Below the pieces are notes generated by a model. It worked only from the letters and a program-made list of their open reading frames with translations. It did no database searches and had not been told where the DNA came from. A program made the position numbers and the translations under genes. A stretch of DNA of 11,126 nt, taken from contig CAZZZH010000146.1 in the NCBI GenBank assembly GCA_964658445.1, forward strand, positions 1-11,126, in the 5' to 3' direction. This document shows, one piece after another, positions 1 through 7,517 of the stretch. This stretch comes from Ilyomonas sp964658445. GTDB lineage: Bacteria; Bacteroidota; Bacteroidia; Chitinophagales; Chitinophagaceae. How positions within the stretch are numbered: position 1 is the first letter of the stretch; the number at the start of each line of letters is the position of its first letter.

Positions 1-125
1 AGTGGCGGCGGCACACATACCGCGGCAAAGCTATACTCGATAGCTTCTGCACATAGCTTTTCAATGTCGGCAATTGTTGTCGTAGGCTTTAAAATCGTAT
101 GATCTATGTAACGGGCTAACTGCAT
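1..125 (-). CDS. deoC: deoxyribose-phosphate aldolase, N-terminal part (cut by window edge)
   Basis: DeoC is a cytosolic class I aldolase that splits 2-deoxyribose-5-phosphate into acetaldehyde and glyceraldehyde-3-phosphate in deoxynucleoside breakdown. Only the first 41 codons lie in the window; the rest is beyond position 1. The visible protein begins MQLARYIDHTILKP and continues through IEKLCAEAIEYSFAAVCVPP. This matches the family's N-terminal signature: IDHT-x-LKP on the first strand, then a helix, then the AAVCV-PP strand. The catalytic lysines lie further on and cannot be checked. The ATG at 125-123 is chosen because the signature follows at once and a full promoter match sits just upstream. 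The GT9 gene on the same strand ends 112 bp upstream, but this promoter suggests that deoC is transcribed on its own. Confidence 0.9.
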   Translation of the reverse strand, partial: MQLARYIDHTILKPTTTIADIEKLCAEAIEYSFAAVCVPPP

Positions 126-131
126 AGCGAG

Positions 132-161
132 CAAAAGTAAAACCTTACTGTGCAATAGCAA
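132..161 (-). promoter_or_regulatory. Bacteroidota-type promoter of deoC
   Basis: Read on the minus strand there is TTG (161-159), a spacer of exactly 19 bases, then TACTTTTG (139-132). This fits the Bacteroidota housekeeping promoter TTG-N19-TAnnTTTG. The box ends only 6 bases before the deoC ATG, so the messenger would have almost no leader. It is the best promoter match in the window. Confidence 0.6.
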
Positions 162-237
162 GAAACAAGTTTATCGGGCAGTTCAAAAATCATTTTCTGC
201 AAAATCGTTTGCTTCACTTTTACGAAAAGAGAGAGAC

Positions 238-1266
238 TTAAGATAGAATTTTCATCACTTTATCAACGATCCATAAAGGCGCAATTTCGTTCAGGCAGGC
301 AAGATGATTAGGGCAGGGCTTATTGCCAAATACAGAGGAAGGACGACACTTCAAATCAATCTGAACACAATTGTCCAACAATTGCCCCCAGCCCAAAAAG
401 CCAAGATAAGGATGCGTACCGCCCCAAACGGAAACCACAGGAACGGCATATAAAGAAGCAAGATGCATATTGGCAGAATCCATACTGATCATTACATCCA
501 GTTGAGCAATACAAGACAATTCTTCGGAAAAAGAAAACGAGCCGGCTACGACATGGATGCTTTTTCTATCAACCGCTGCCATCTGGTTCAAAAGCGGTAC
601 ATCTTCTTTACCACCCAACAGACCGATCTTTACTTGTCGATGCTGCAATAAAAGAGCAATTACCTGCTCCATCTTTTCCTGTGGATACGTCTTTTCTTCG
701 TAACGCGCAAAGGGCGCAATACCGATAATTTTGTACCCTTTCTCTTTCCATTCTTCCCATGCTTTCACAGGTGTTGACTGTAAGCTTTTTATTCCCTTTT
801 GTACATCTAATTCAACTGGTAAATCTAACTTCTTAAATACATCGGCATATCGCTGAAACGTAGAAGGCAAAGGCATTAGCACTTTATGATGTTGCCGCGT
901 CAGCATCCTCTTTTCTTTTCTCCCTTTATCAATAACAGCTATTTTTTTACCAGTAAAAAAAATACGTAGAATCTGCGTGCGGAGAACGTTGTGAAGGTCG
1001 GCTATCGCATCGAATTGAACATCCTTATTCAACGATCTATATAAACGATACAACCCCGCAACGCCTTTGTGTTTACCACGGATATCAGCCGCTACAAAAT
1101 GCAACCTTTCGATGTCCTCGAACAAAGGTTTTACAAAAGCAACCGAGACAAAAGTTATGTGCAACTGCGGGTATTGCTGCAATAATAATTTTATAACCGG
1201 AACCGTCATCGCAATATCGCCCAGCGAGGAAAAACGGAAGACAAGTATATGCTTGCATGTGATCAA
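238..1266 (-). CDS. glycosyltransferase family 9 (LPS heptosyltransferase-like)
   Basis: Family 9 transferases move a sugar, typically heptose from ADP-heptose, onto lipopolysaccharide core or a related envelope glycan at the inner face of the cytoplasmic membrane. The 342-residue protein has the usual two-Rossmann-lobe length. The N-terminal motif RFSSLGD (11-17) carries the Asp equivalent to the catalytic Asp of WaaC-type enzymes. The donor-binding lobe has SFSFSEELSCIAQLD followed by MDSANMH (262-268) and WGGTHP (291-296). The C-terminus has spaced cysteines (307, 318, 324) in a CRPS...CPNHLAC arrangement. The start is TTG at 1266: an in-frame stop lies at 1278-1276, and the first ATG (residue 20) would delete the catalytic motif. 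It begins 5 bp after the DUF4254 stop, so the two are probably co-transcribed. The acceptor and exact sugar cannot be read from sequence. Confidence 0.9.
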   Translation of the reverse strand: MITCKHILVFRFSSLGDIAMTVPVIKLLLQQYPQLHITFVSVAFVKPLFEDIERLHFVAADIRGKHKGVAGLYRLYRSLNKDVQFDAIADLHNVLRTQILRIFFTGKKIAVIDKGRKEKRMLTRQHHKVLMPLPSTFQRYADVFKKLDLPVELDVQKGIKSLQSTPVKAWEEWKEKGYKIIGIAPFARYEEKTYPQEKMEQVIALLLQHRQVKIGLLGGKEDVPLLNQMAAVDRKSIHVVAGSFSFSEELSCIAQLDVMISMDSANMHLASLYAVPVVSVWGGTHPYLGFLGWGQLLDNCVQIDLKCRPSSVFGNKPCPNHLACLNEIAPLWIVDKVMKILS

Positions 1267-1271
1267 TCGGG

Positions 1272-1877
1272 TTACTTATTTTGTTGATACAAAACCGGGT
1301 TCAAGGATGCATCGTTGTACATCTTCATCTGTCGATACACTTTCATCTTTTTATTGCCCGCAGCAATGTCCTCCAACAGTTGATTAATGGAAAGTGAAAG
1401 GTCGATTCTTTGTTCTAACAGAACAGTCAATTTATCATAACAACGCTTTCTATGCTCGGGCGTGGCATCAGTTCTTTTTGCTTCTATCTGCATGTGATAA
1501 ATCTTTAGTTCTAAGATTGATAATCTGTCTATCGCCCATGCCGGGCTTTCTGTGTTAATAGTAGCAAAAGGTGCTACACTTATACCCTTGTATTGCTGCA
1601 AAAACCAATCATCAATCTGTTCTACTTTATCAGTTCGTTGCTGATTCGAAGCGTCTATCCGGCGTTTGAGCTGCAATGCTTTTATTGGATCAATATTCAC
1701 ATCACGTATGATGTCTTCAAGATGCCACTGCACGGTATCGATCCAGCACTTGGTGTATAATATTTCTTCGATAGAATGTGACGGATAAGAATGGCTCAAA
1801 GCCACATCGACATTATCTTTCAAGTGATAATCAAAAATACATTGCTGAAAAACATGAGTGCATTGTTCGCTCGTCAT
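1272..1877 (-). CDS. DUF4254 domain protein
   Basis: This is a 201-residue, soluble, mostly helical protein without a signal peptide, covering the whole DUF4254 domain. Recognisable stretches are WHLED (51-55) with R58, KRRIDASNQQRTDKVEQID (71-89), AWAIDRLSILELKIYHM (113-129) and a lysine-rich end with KMYNDASLNP (185-194). The many conserved charged and His residues would suit a nucleotide- or sugar-binding role, but no function is established for the domain as far as I know. The GT9 gene follows 5 bp downstream, so a role alongside that transferase in glycan assembly is a reasonable inference. The ATG at 1877-1875 has no Shine-Dalgarno sequence and sits 4 bases after a TACATTTG box. The MFS gene ends 30 bp upstream. 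Confidence 0.8.
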   Translation of the reverse strand: MTSEQCTHVFQQCIFDYHLKDNVDVALSHSYPSHSIEEILYTKCWIDTVQWHLEDIIRDVNIDPIKALQLKRRIDASNQQRTDKVEQIDDWFLQQYKGISVAPFATINTESPAWAIDRLSILELKIYHMQIEAKRTDATPEHRKRCYDKLTVLLEQRIDLSLSINQLLEDIAAGNKKMKVYRQMKMYNDASLNPVLYQQNK

Positions 1878-1881
1878 ACTA

Positions 1882-1889
1882 CAAATGTA
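1882..1889 (-). promoter_or_regulatory. -7 promoter box for the DUF4254-GT9 pair
   Basis: TACATTTG on the minus strand matches TAnnTTTG and lies 4 bases before the DUF4254 ATG. No TTG is found 19-21 bases upstream, so only half of the promoter is supported. If used, transcription would start essentially at the start codon, and the promoter would overlap the end of the MFS gene. Confidence 0.35.
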
Positions 1890-1907
1890 ACAGTGCAGAG
1901 CAAATAA

Positions 1908-3176
1908 TTATGGCTCTATAAAATTGAGGTCTTTGCCAAAGGTTTCGCGTAAAGAAAAAGCAGCTAGGAAAGCAGGTACAATAACGATAATACCTGTAAC
2001 CCAGGCACCGGTTAGATAGCTTTCATCTGGTGTGAATGAATGCTGCGACAGCAGGGTTCGCAAGAGTGTAAACAATGCGATAATGCCATACAATAAACCA
2101 CGCACAAAATTGGGAATGGTAGTAGCTGCCGTAGCCCTTAAATTGGTACCAAACTGTTCAGCCCCAATGGTCACAAAAATAGCCCAGTAGCCATTGCTGA
2201 AGCCCAGCGCCGCACACAACAAATACATGGTTTGTGGAGTGCTGTTGTAAGGCAGCGTAAAAAACAAAAAGATAACAATGACATTGAGTGTATACCAGAT
2301 ATACAATGCTTTTTTGCGGCTGCGCAATCGCTGACTTACAAAGCCGATTGCCACATCGCCAACCGATAAAGCGGCATAGGCAAACATCACCGACTTGCCT
2401 GCATCTACTGTACCTTTTACATGCATAGCGGCGGCAAATTCTTTAGAAAAAGTAACCAGCACACCGATCACATACCAGGAAGGAAAACCAATCAGGATGC
2501 TTAGCAAATATCTCTTTAGCCGCTCGCCTTTACTGATAAGCATCAGGAAGTTGCCACGCCTTATATCGGCTTTTTTCACCTGCTGAAATAAACCCGATTC
2601 GAACACGGAAATGCGAAGCAGCAGCAGGACAATACCTAAGCCACCACCAATAAAATAGCAGGTCTGCCAGCCGCTGTTATCAGCCTGTACGAAGTTTTGT
2701 TTTACGGCAAAGGCAACTACAGCGCCCAGCAAACCAATACCTGCCACGAAGGATGTAGCGATGCCTCTGCGCTCCTTCGAGACTAGCTCGGAAACTAATG
2801 TAATGCCTGCGCCCAGCTCGCCCGCCAAACCCAAGCCAGCTATGAATCTTACCCAGGTATATTGATCCACCGTATGCACAAAACCGTTGGCAATATTGGC
2901 TAACGAATACAAGAGAATGGAACCAAACAAAACACTCAACCTGCCTTTTTTATCGCCCAGCATTCCCCAGAACAAACCCCCGATGAGCAAGCCAATCATT
3001 TGTATGCCGAGAATGTGCTCGCCGGTTGTGGTAACCTCTGCATCGGGCAAGCCCAAATTTTTAAGACTCGGTACGCGGATGATGCTGAAAAGAAGAAGAT
3101 CGTAGATATCAACAAAATAGCCCAAAGCGGCTACCAGCAAGGGAATGGTAAATATGGATGCCTTGTTTCTGTTCAT
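1908..3176 (-). CDS. MFS transporter (metabolite:H+ symporter / sugar porter-like)
   Basis: A 422-residue inner-membrane protein with about twelve hydrophobic helices, the normal size for a major facilitator. Helix 1 contains GYFVDIYDLLLF, resembling the acidic-Tyr-Asp pattern of the metabolite:H+ symporter branch. Loop 2-3 has the MFS motif A as GDKKGR (74-79). Helix 4 has the RFIAGLGLAGE pattern (110-120) followed by SE at 129-130 and ERRG at 135-138, as in sugar-porter and SV2-like carriers. A second-half copy of motif A, SQRLRSRKKA, is seen at about 281-290, and an LRATA motif follows helix 10. These support proton-coupled uptake of a small organic solute; the substrate cannot be named. 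The ATG at 3176 has no Shine-Dalgarno sequence. The gaps to DedA (57 bp) and DUF4254 (30 bp) leave co-transcription open. Confidence 0.88.
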   Translation of the reverse strand: MNRNKASIFTIPLLVAALGYFVDIYDLLLFSIIRVPSLKNLGLPDAEVTTTGEHILGIQMIGLLIGGLFWGMLGDKKGRLSVLFGSILLYSLANIANGFVHTVDQYTWVRFIAGLGLAGELGAGITLVSELVSKERRGIATSFVAGIGLLGAVVAFAVKQNFVQADNSGWQTCYFIGGGLGIVLLLLRISVFESGLFQQVKKADIRRGNFLMLISKGERLKRYLLSILIGFPSWYVIGVLVTFSKEFAAAMHVKGTVDAGKSVMFAYAALSVGDVAIGFVSQRLRSRKKALYIWYTLNVIVIFLFFTLPYNSTPQTMYLLCAALGFSNGYWAIFVTIGAEQFGTNLRATAATTIPNFVRGLLYGIIALFTLLRTLLSQHSFTPDESYLTGAWVTGIIVIVPAFLAAFSLRETFGKDLNFIEP

Positions 3177-3233
3177 AGGCGGTAAGAAAAAAGTAAGTAC
3201 AATCGTTAATGGTAATGAGGTGCAGTTTAAAGG

Positions 3234-3875
3234 TTAAGCCTTTGTATCTGCAACGTTTCTTTTACCCAAAAATAATTTGAAAATCACCGGCAGTGTAGTG
3301 ATCAAAATAATGCCAAGCGCAATTACTTCAATATGGTCTTTCAGGCTGAAACCATACTTATCTTTTACCCAGTTTTCCAGAAAATGTCCGCCCAAAATCA
3401 TAGTGGAAACCCATACAATGCTGCCCGCGATATTATAAAGCGTAAAAGTTGTTTTTGGCATTTTTACAATGCCTGCAATAATGGGTGCAAACGTGCGGAC
3501 AATAGGAACAAACTTAGCGGCAAACACAGTTCCTCTTCCGTATTTTTCATAAAAATCATGTGCCCGCAACAGGTATTTCCGCTTGAAGAAAAAGGAATCT
3601 TTTCTTTCGTACAACAGAGGTCCTGTTTTGTTGCCAAACCAATAGCCAGCCATATTACCTAAGAACGACGCAATAATGACGAGGATGATGATAACACTGT
3701 AATGAACATGGTAAAAGCTTTCAGAAAGCTTGCTTACATAAATACCTGCCGCAAAGAGCAGGCTGTCGCCCGGAAGAAAGAAGCCTAACAGCAAACCGGT
3801 TTCGGCGAAGATGATAAACAGCAAAGCATATAAGCCGCCGTGAGCAATGATCCAGTCTATAAGATTATTCAGCAT
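3234..3875 (-). CDS. DedA family membrane protein
   Basis: DedA proteins are inner-membrane proteins of the SNARE-associated/VTT superfamily. Known members act in undecaprenyl-phosphate or phospholipid flipping and in proton-motive-force homeostasis. The 213 residues are the usual length. Family hallmarks are visible: FAETGLLLGFFLPGDSLL (23-40), with E25 and D37 equivalent to the essential acidic pair of E. coli YqjA/YghB; GNMAGYWFGNKTG (73-85); and AKFVPIVRTFAPIIAG (120-135), where R127 is the second essential arginine and K121 replaces the first conservatively. Hydrophobic segments lie at about 14-45, 58-80, 128-165 and 183-203. The downstream gene on the strand is the MFS transporter, 57 bp away; the symporter gene ends 46 bp upstream. 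Which lipid it handles is not visible. Confidence 0.93.
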   Translation of the reverse strand: MLNNLIDWIIAHGGLYALLFIIFAETGLLLGFFLPGDSLLFAAGIYVSKLSESFYHVHYSVIIILVIIASFLGNMAGYWFGNKTGPLLYERKDSFFFKRKYLLRAHDFYEKYGRGTVFAAKFVPIVRTFAPIIAGIVKMPKTTFTLYNIAGSIVWVSTMILGGHFLENWVKDKYGFSLKDHIEVIALGIILITTLPVIFKLFLGKRNVADTKA

Positions 3876-3921
3876 GAAGTTGCCTGATTTTTAGTCTTCG
3901 TTTTATTTAGCAATAAAAAAA

Positions 3922-5154
3922 TTACGTCTTCTCTAATTTCCCCTCCCATTTACTTACAACGCTTGTTGCCAGAGCATTGCCAAGCACATTGGTAGCCGTG
4001 CGAAACATATCGCAAAAGTGATCTATCGGCAATATTAAAGCAATTCCTTCAGGTGGAATTTTAAACATAGCGCAGGTAGCGGTTACCACTACCAGCGAAG
4101 CGCGCGGCACGCCCGCGATTCCTTTGCTGGTCAGCATTAGTACAAGTAACATGGTAATTTGTGTACCGATATCCAGATGCACATTATATGCCTGCGCTAT
4201 CGCCATCGAAGCAAAGGTCATATACATCATGCTGCCGTCGAGGTTGAAGGAATAACCAAGCGGTAAAGTGAAGGAAACAATGCTTTTATCACAACCAAAT
4301 CGCTCCAACTCTTCTGTTAGTTTCGGAAAAACAGCTTCGCTGCTGGTCGTGCTAAATGCTATCACTAATGGCTGAGCAATACGGCTTAATAAGGTAGTGG
4401 TCCGGCTTCGCAAAATGAGATAACCAACCGCAATCAGCACCAGCCATAGCAAAGCAATGCCAATAATAAAATAGACAAAGTATTTACCATAAAATAGGAA
4501 GATAGAAGGACCCTTAACTGCCAGCACAGCAGCAATAGCACCAAACACACCCAGAGGTGCAAAGTTCATTACATAGCTTACCATTTTTAAAATGATATGC
4601 GCTACCGCATCCAATGCTTTTATCACCATTTTTCCCCGTTCACCAATCGCTGCCGTAGCCACGCCGAAGAAGACAGAGAACACCACAATCTGCAGCACCT
4701 GGTTTTGCGACATAGCATCAATCACACTTTTGGGAAACACATGGTCGATGAAATTAGGCAGGCTAAACCCTTGCGTATTGCTTACCAAATCGGCAGCGCC
4801 TTTCGTATCTGCGTTCGACAGATCAATGCCTTCGCCGGGTTTAAAAAAATTAACCAGTACCAGACCCAGCAGCAAGCTTATGAGCGATGCAGAAACGAAC
4901 CACAGCAAGGCTTTGCCGCCTACTCTTCCCACCGCTTTTAAATCGCCAAGCTTGGCAATACCCACCACCAGCGTACTGAAAACAAGCGGCGCAATAATCA
5001 TCTGCACAAGGTTGAGAAAGATTTTAGTCAGCAGCTTCAGGTTATCAGAAACTGTTTGCGCAGTAGCCGGCGAGGCAGACACATAAATCCAGTAACCGAG
5101 CGCAATACCCAGCACCATGGCGATGATAATAGAGACGGTCAGCCGGTTTTTCAT
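3922..5154 (-). CDS. dicarboxylate/amino acid:cation symporter (DAACS, GltP/DctA type)
   Basis: A secondary transporter of the inner membrane that takes up acidic amino acids or C4-dicarboxylates with Na+ or H+. All 410 residues fit the family. Hairpin 1 carries the serine-rich AFSTTSSEAVFP (266-276). Helix 7 has NLDGS (304-308), the counterpart of the NMDGT cation motif. Hairpin 2 has SKGIAGVPRA (343-352). Helix 8 reads D378...D382..R385...N389...N393. Compared with the archaeal GltPh template, the Asp that holds the substrate amino group (D394 there) and the Arg that holds the side-chain carboxylate (R397) are both kept, favouring aspartate or glutamate. The Na1-site Asp405 is Asn here, as in DctA. 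Substrate and coupling ion are therefore inferred only. A T-rich stretch follows the stop, but there is no clear stem before it. Confidence 0.93.
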   Translation of the reverse strand: MKNRLTVSIIIAMVLGIALGYWIYVSASPATAQTVSDNLKLLTKIFLNLVQMIIAPLVFSTLVVGIAKLGDLKAVGRVGGKALLWFVSASLISLLLGLVLVNFFKPGEGIDLSNADTKGAADLVSNTQGFSLPNFIDHVFPKSVIDAMSQNQVLQIVVFSVFFGVATAAIGERGKMVIKALDAVAHIILKMVSYVMNFAPLGVFGAIAAVLAVKGPSIFLFYGKYFVYFIIGIALLWLVLIAVGYLILRSRTTTLLSRIAQPLVIAFSTTSSEAVFPKLTEELERFGCDKSIVSFTLPLGYSFNLDGSMMYMTFASMAIAQAYNVHLDIGTQITMLLVLMLTSKGIAGVPRASLVVVTATCAMFKIPPEGIALILPIDHFCDMFRTATNVLGNALATSVVSKWEGKLEKT

Positions 5155-5209
5155 AATGCGAAACGATTGTTCTTAAAAGTGGCTTCTTGGAATGATCAAT
5201 TCCTTACTT

Positions 5210-7414
5210 TTATTGTTTAGCTCCATTGTACAAAGCAACCNNNNNNNNNNAGGTAGCAATATCCTTTTTTTCAGACGCAGTTAGGTGAAAAGAAATAGAT
5301 GCCATCTGCTCTTTTTTTGATGGGATATATTGAAACGAAAGACGGTAAATATTATGCCCGTAACCTTCCGATAAATAATCCAGCTGGTTAAGCTGGTTAT
5401 AAGTTTGCAGCCGGAACCAGTTGTATTGCAACACCAAAAATGGCTTGGTTAAAAAGCCAAGAACATTATCGGTTTCCAGCGGTCTGTCCCAATCGCCGGC
5501 CTGTCGGTCGCGTATCTGTATAATGATAATCTTACTTGTGTTCTGCTGCAGCCAGGCTTTAAACGTATTGATAAAACGGAACGTTGTTTCCTGCCCGAAA
5601 TTATCACGCAGTCCTGCATCCAGGACATCAATTACAGGATCGCTGGGCAGCCATACATTTGGCAATACATAAGGGAAAGTAGCGTTCATCCGCATAGCAG
5701 AAAGCACGCTTACGTTCAGCGGATTTTTATCTTTAAAAAAAGAAACAAAATCTACCGCATCCACTTCTTTGGTAGGAATACGTGTGGTATCGAAGCCCGT
5801 TTGCATCAGCCACCGTTTCGGGTTTGGGCTGATAATCATTTGCCTTCCATCACGGCTAATGACTGCATTCCATATCAGGCTTGGAATCAGGGCTTCAGCT
5901 TCGGGCGTTTTATAGTCGCCTATTTTTTTATTCAGCACTTCATGCGTGTTGTAGTCAAGCTTTTGCTCCCATGCAGAGGCGCGATCTTTTACATAGCTGT
6001 ATCCATTCACTGTAAAATGGCTCGCTGGTCCCATCACGTCGCGGGTTATCATCGAAGAAAACAAAGGGTTTAGCAGATCGCGCGAGATATTGTTGGCGTA
6101 CTTTGAATCCTGCAGATTTATGTTTTTTCCCTTTACTTTTTCGTAGTATAAACCTCTGAAATAAGTAGCGCCCATCATACCACCCGACGCGCCGTTGATG
6201 AGCACTGTATGCGGCATTAACGCACCTTTGGTAAGGCTGTCAAGGCGCTGTAATACATTCATCACAAAGGCCGAGCTGCGGTTGCCGCCACCGCTCACAT
6301 CTATTAAAAACATCACCGGCTTTTCTTCTTTCTGACGGGCTTTCCATTTGTTTAGCGTTACCAAAAAACTATCTTCATCTGCCTGAATATTTTGCGGCGA
6401 AGCCAGCGCCTCCAGTGCCGGTTGGCTGTACGTGGAAGGTGGAATTTTTTTATCGTAATTCAACCCATAGGCACGGTTGCGAAAGTCGATCACATTGATA
6501 TTGGAAAGCCAGTTGATGATAACATAAATTAGAATCAACACCGGTATGCTCCATGTTTTTAAAAATAAAGAAAAAGCACCCGCAAGGCCAATGAGGATAG
6601 CGAAAAAAATAGTGGCGCTTGCGGCTGCCGGTATCTGAAATACCGTGCTGTCGCTGAGATAGCCTACCAGCAATAAAAAAACAAACGCAATCAACACAGC
6701 AAGTACCGCGGCTAAGTGATGGCGCTTAAAAATAGTTTGTAATAAATCGTCGCTATAGTGGCGCACATCGCGTGGTTTGCGAAGACCTAAGGCAGCGCTT
6801 AAAAACCAGTCAACTCTTATCTCGCCTTTATGAACCGGCAAAGGATTTTTGATAATGGCGGTTGTGTAGTGCTCGTTAGCTTTGCTGATCATTGCTTTCA
6901 TGCGGCGGTAAATAGTAATATCAGCGCCATAAAAATAACCGAACGCAATCAGCACGGCAATGATGAAACCCAGCAGGAATGCACTGTTTAGCCATACTAC
7001 ATCGCTTACAGAAATCAGTTCTTCATACAGATCGTACTCTACTGCGTTTACGAAATAAAAGACAAGAAAAACGAGCGGAATAATGCTGTTATTGATACAG
7101 TATTTTAAAAATGGCTGCGATGTTGTAGCAAGAAACCGGATGTGTTTGGTATGAAGGATGAACGTGGTAATGTTCCAGCTCATTACAAAGATGCCTACAG
7201 CAAAGCCCAGAAAGCCGGTGCTCAGCGGCGTTACATTGCCCCAGTATTCCGGCGCTAAGTACAAAGTTTCGGCACCATACACCTGTAGAAAATGTCCTGC
7301 AACAGTTGCAAACAGAATGATCCAAAACAGTAGCAAAAGCTGGTACCGCCGGAAGTGCAGAAAGAATAATTGTATCGGCAGAGAATAATAAAAGCCTGTG
7401 AAAATCTTTTTCAT
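5210..7414 (-). CDS. membrane-anchored patatin-like phospholipase/hydrolase
   Basis: The N-terminal ~310 residues form a polytopic membrane domain with hydrophobic segments near 24-44, 66-88, 108-126, 138-163, 231-253, 262-286 and 288-302. The C-terminal part, from about 366, is a patatin-type serine hydrolase. It starts with a strand and an oxyanion-type loop DVSGGGNRSSA (372-382), followed by the nucleophile elbow GASGG (408-412, Ser410) and the DAG-x-x-DN motif (599-605), with Asp599 as second member of the Ser-Asp dyad. Patatins cleave acyl esters of lipids; with this anchor the natural target would be membrane lipid, on the face where the catalytic domain sits (likely cytoplasmic). Ten Ns at 5241-5250 replace residues 722-725, so the last nine residues (VALYNGAKQ) hold only if the real gap is 3n+1 bases. 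The start ATG follows GCTGG, a weak ribosome site at best. It is not in an obvious operon. Confidence 0.8.
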   Translation of the reverse strand: MKKIFTGFYYSLPIQLFFLHFRRYQLLLLFWIILFATVAGHFLQVYGAETLYLAPEYWGNVTPLSTGFLGFAVGIFVMSWNITTFILHTKHIRFLATTSQPFLKYCINNSIIPLVFLVFYFVNAVEYDLYEELISVSDVVWLNSAFLLGFIIAVLIAFGYFYGADITIYRRMKAMISKANEHYTTAIIKNPLPVHKGEIRVDWFLSAALGLRKPRDVRHYSDDLLQTIFKRHHLAAVLAVLIAFVFLLLVGYLSDSTVFQIPAAASATIFFAILIGLAGAFSLFLKTWSIPVLILIYVIINWLSNINVIDFRNRAYGLNYDKKIPPSTYSQPALEALASPQNIQADEDSFLVTLNKWKARQKEEKPVMFLIDVSGGGNRSSAFVMNVLQRLDSLTKGALMPHTVLINGASGGMMGATYFRGLYYEKVKGKNINLQDSKYANNISRDLLNPLFSSMITRDVMGPASHFTVNGYSYVKDRASAWEQKLDYNTHEVLNKKIGDYKTPEAEALIPSLIWNAVISRDGRQMIISPNPKRWLMQTGFDTTRIPTKEVDAVDFVSFFKDKNPLNVSVLSAMRMNATFPYVLPNVWLPSDPVIDVLDAGLRDNFGQETTFRFINTFKAWLQQNTSKIIIIQIRDRQAGDWDRPLETDNVLGFLTKPFLVLQYNWFRLQTYNQLNQLDYLSEGYGHNIYRLSFQYIPSKKEQMASISFHLTASEKKDIATXXXXVALYNGAKQ
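5241..5250. other. assembly gap of ten Ns
   Basis: Ten consecutive Ns interrupt the 3' end of the patatin-like gene. The round number suggests a scaffolding placeholder and not a measured distance, so the true number of missing bases and the reading frame beyond it are unknown. Confidence 0.97.
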
Positions 7415-7483
7415 CCCAGCTTAGTTTTCGGTTTCAGCTATCGAATATAAAGAAGCGGTTTTATTTTTTACGTTATCTCTCTT

Positions 7484-7517
7484 TCTCACGCCTCACCTTT
7501 CACTTCTGCTTCTCACT
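7484..7517. repeat. degenerate TCTCAC heptamer tract
   Basis: Plus-strand units read TCTCACG, CCTCACC, TTTCACT, TCTGCT and TCTCACT, i.e. about five near-7-base copies of a YYTCACn unit. The tract runs from the spacer into the last codons of the PF04020 gene and supplies that gene's stop codon (complement of TCA at 7493-7495). Confidence 0.6.

Noticed and set aside
217..229. CTTTT-ACG-AAAAG hairpin after the GT9 gene
   Set aside because: A five-base AT-rich stem with no following T run on the minus strand; not a credible terminator.
4592..5086. Long plus-strand reading frame opposite the symporter gene
   Set aside because: It is an antisense shadow of a clearly conserved gene; its translation has no recognisable domain and no promoter or start signal.
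5189..5203. GGAAT...ATTCC palindrome between the patatin-like and symporter genes
   Set aside because: The arms are only five bases, without a T run or promoter around them; too weak to call a terminator or operator.
5210..7414. Patatin-like gene as an antiphage effector (CapV-like)
   Set aside because: There is no nucleotide cyclase, sensor or other defence gene beside it; the neighbours are housekeeping transporters and membrane proteins.
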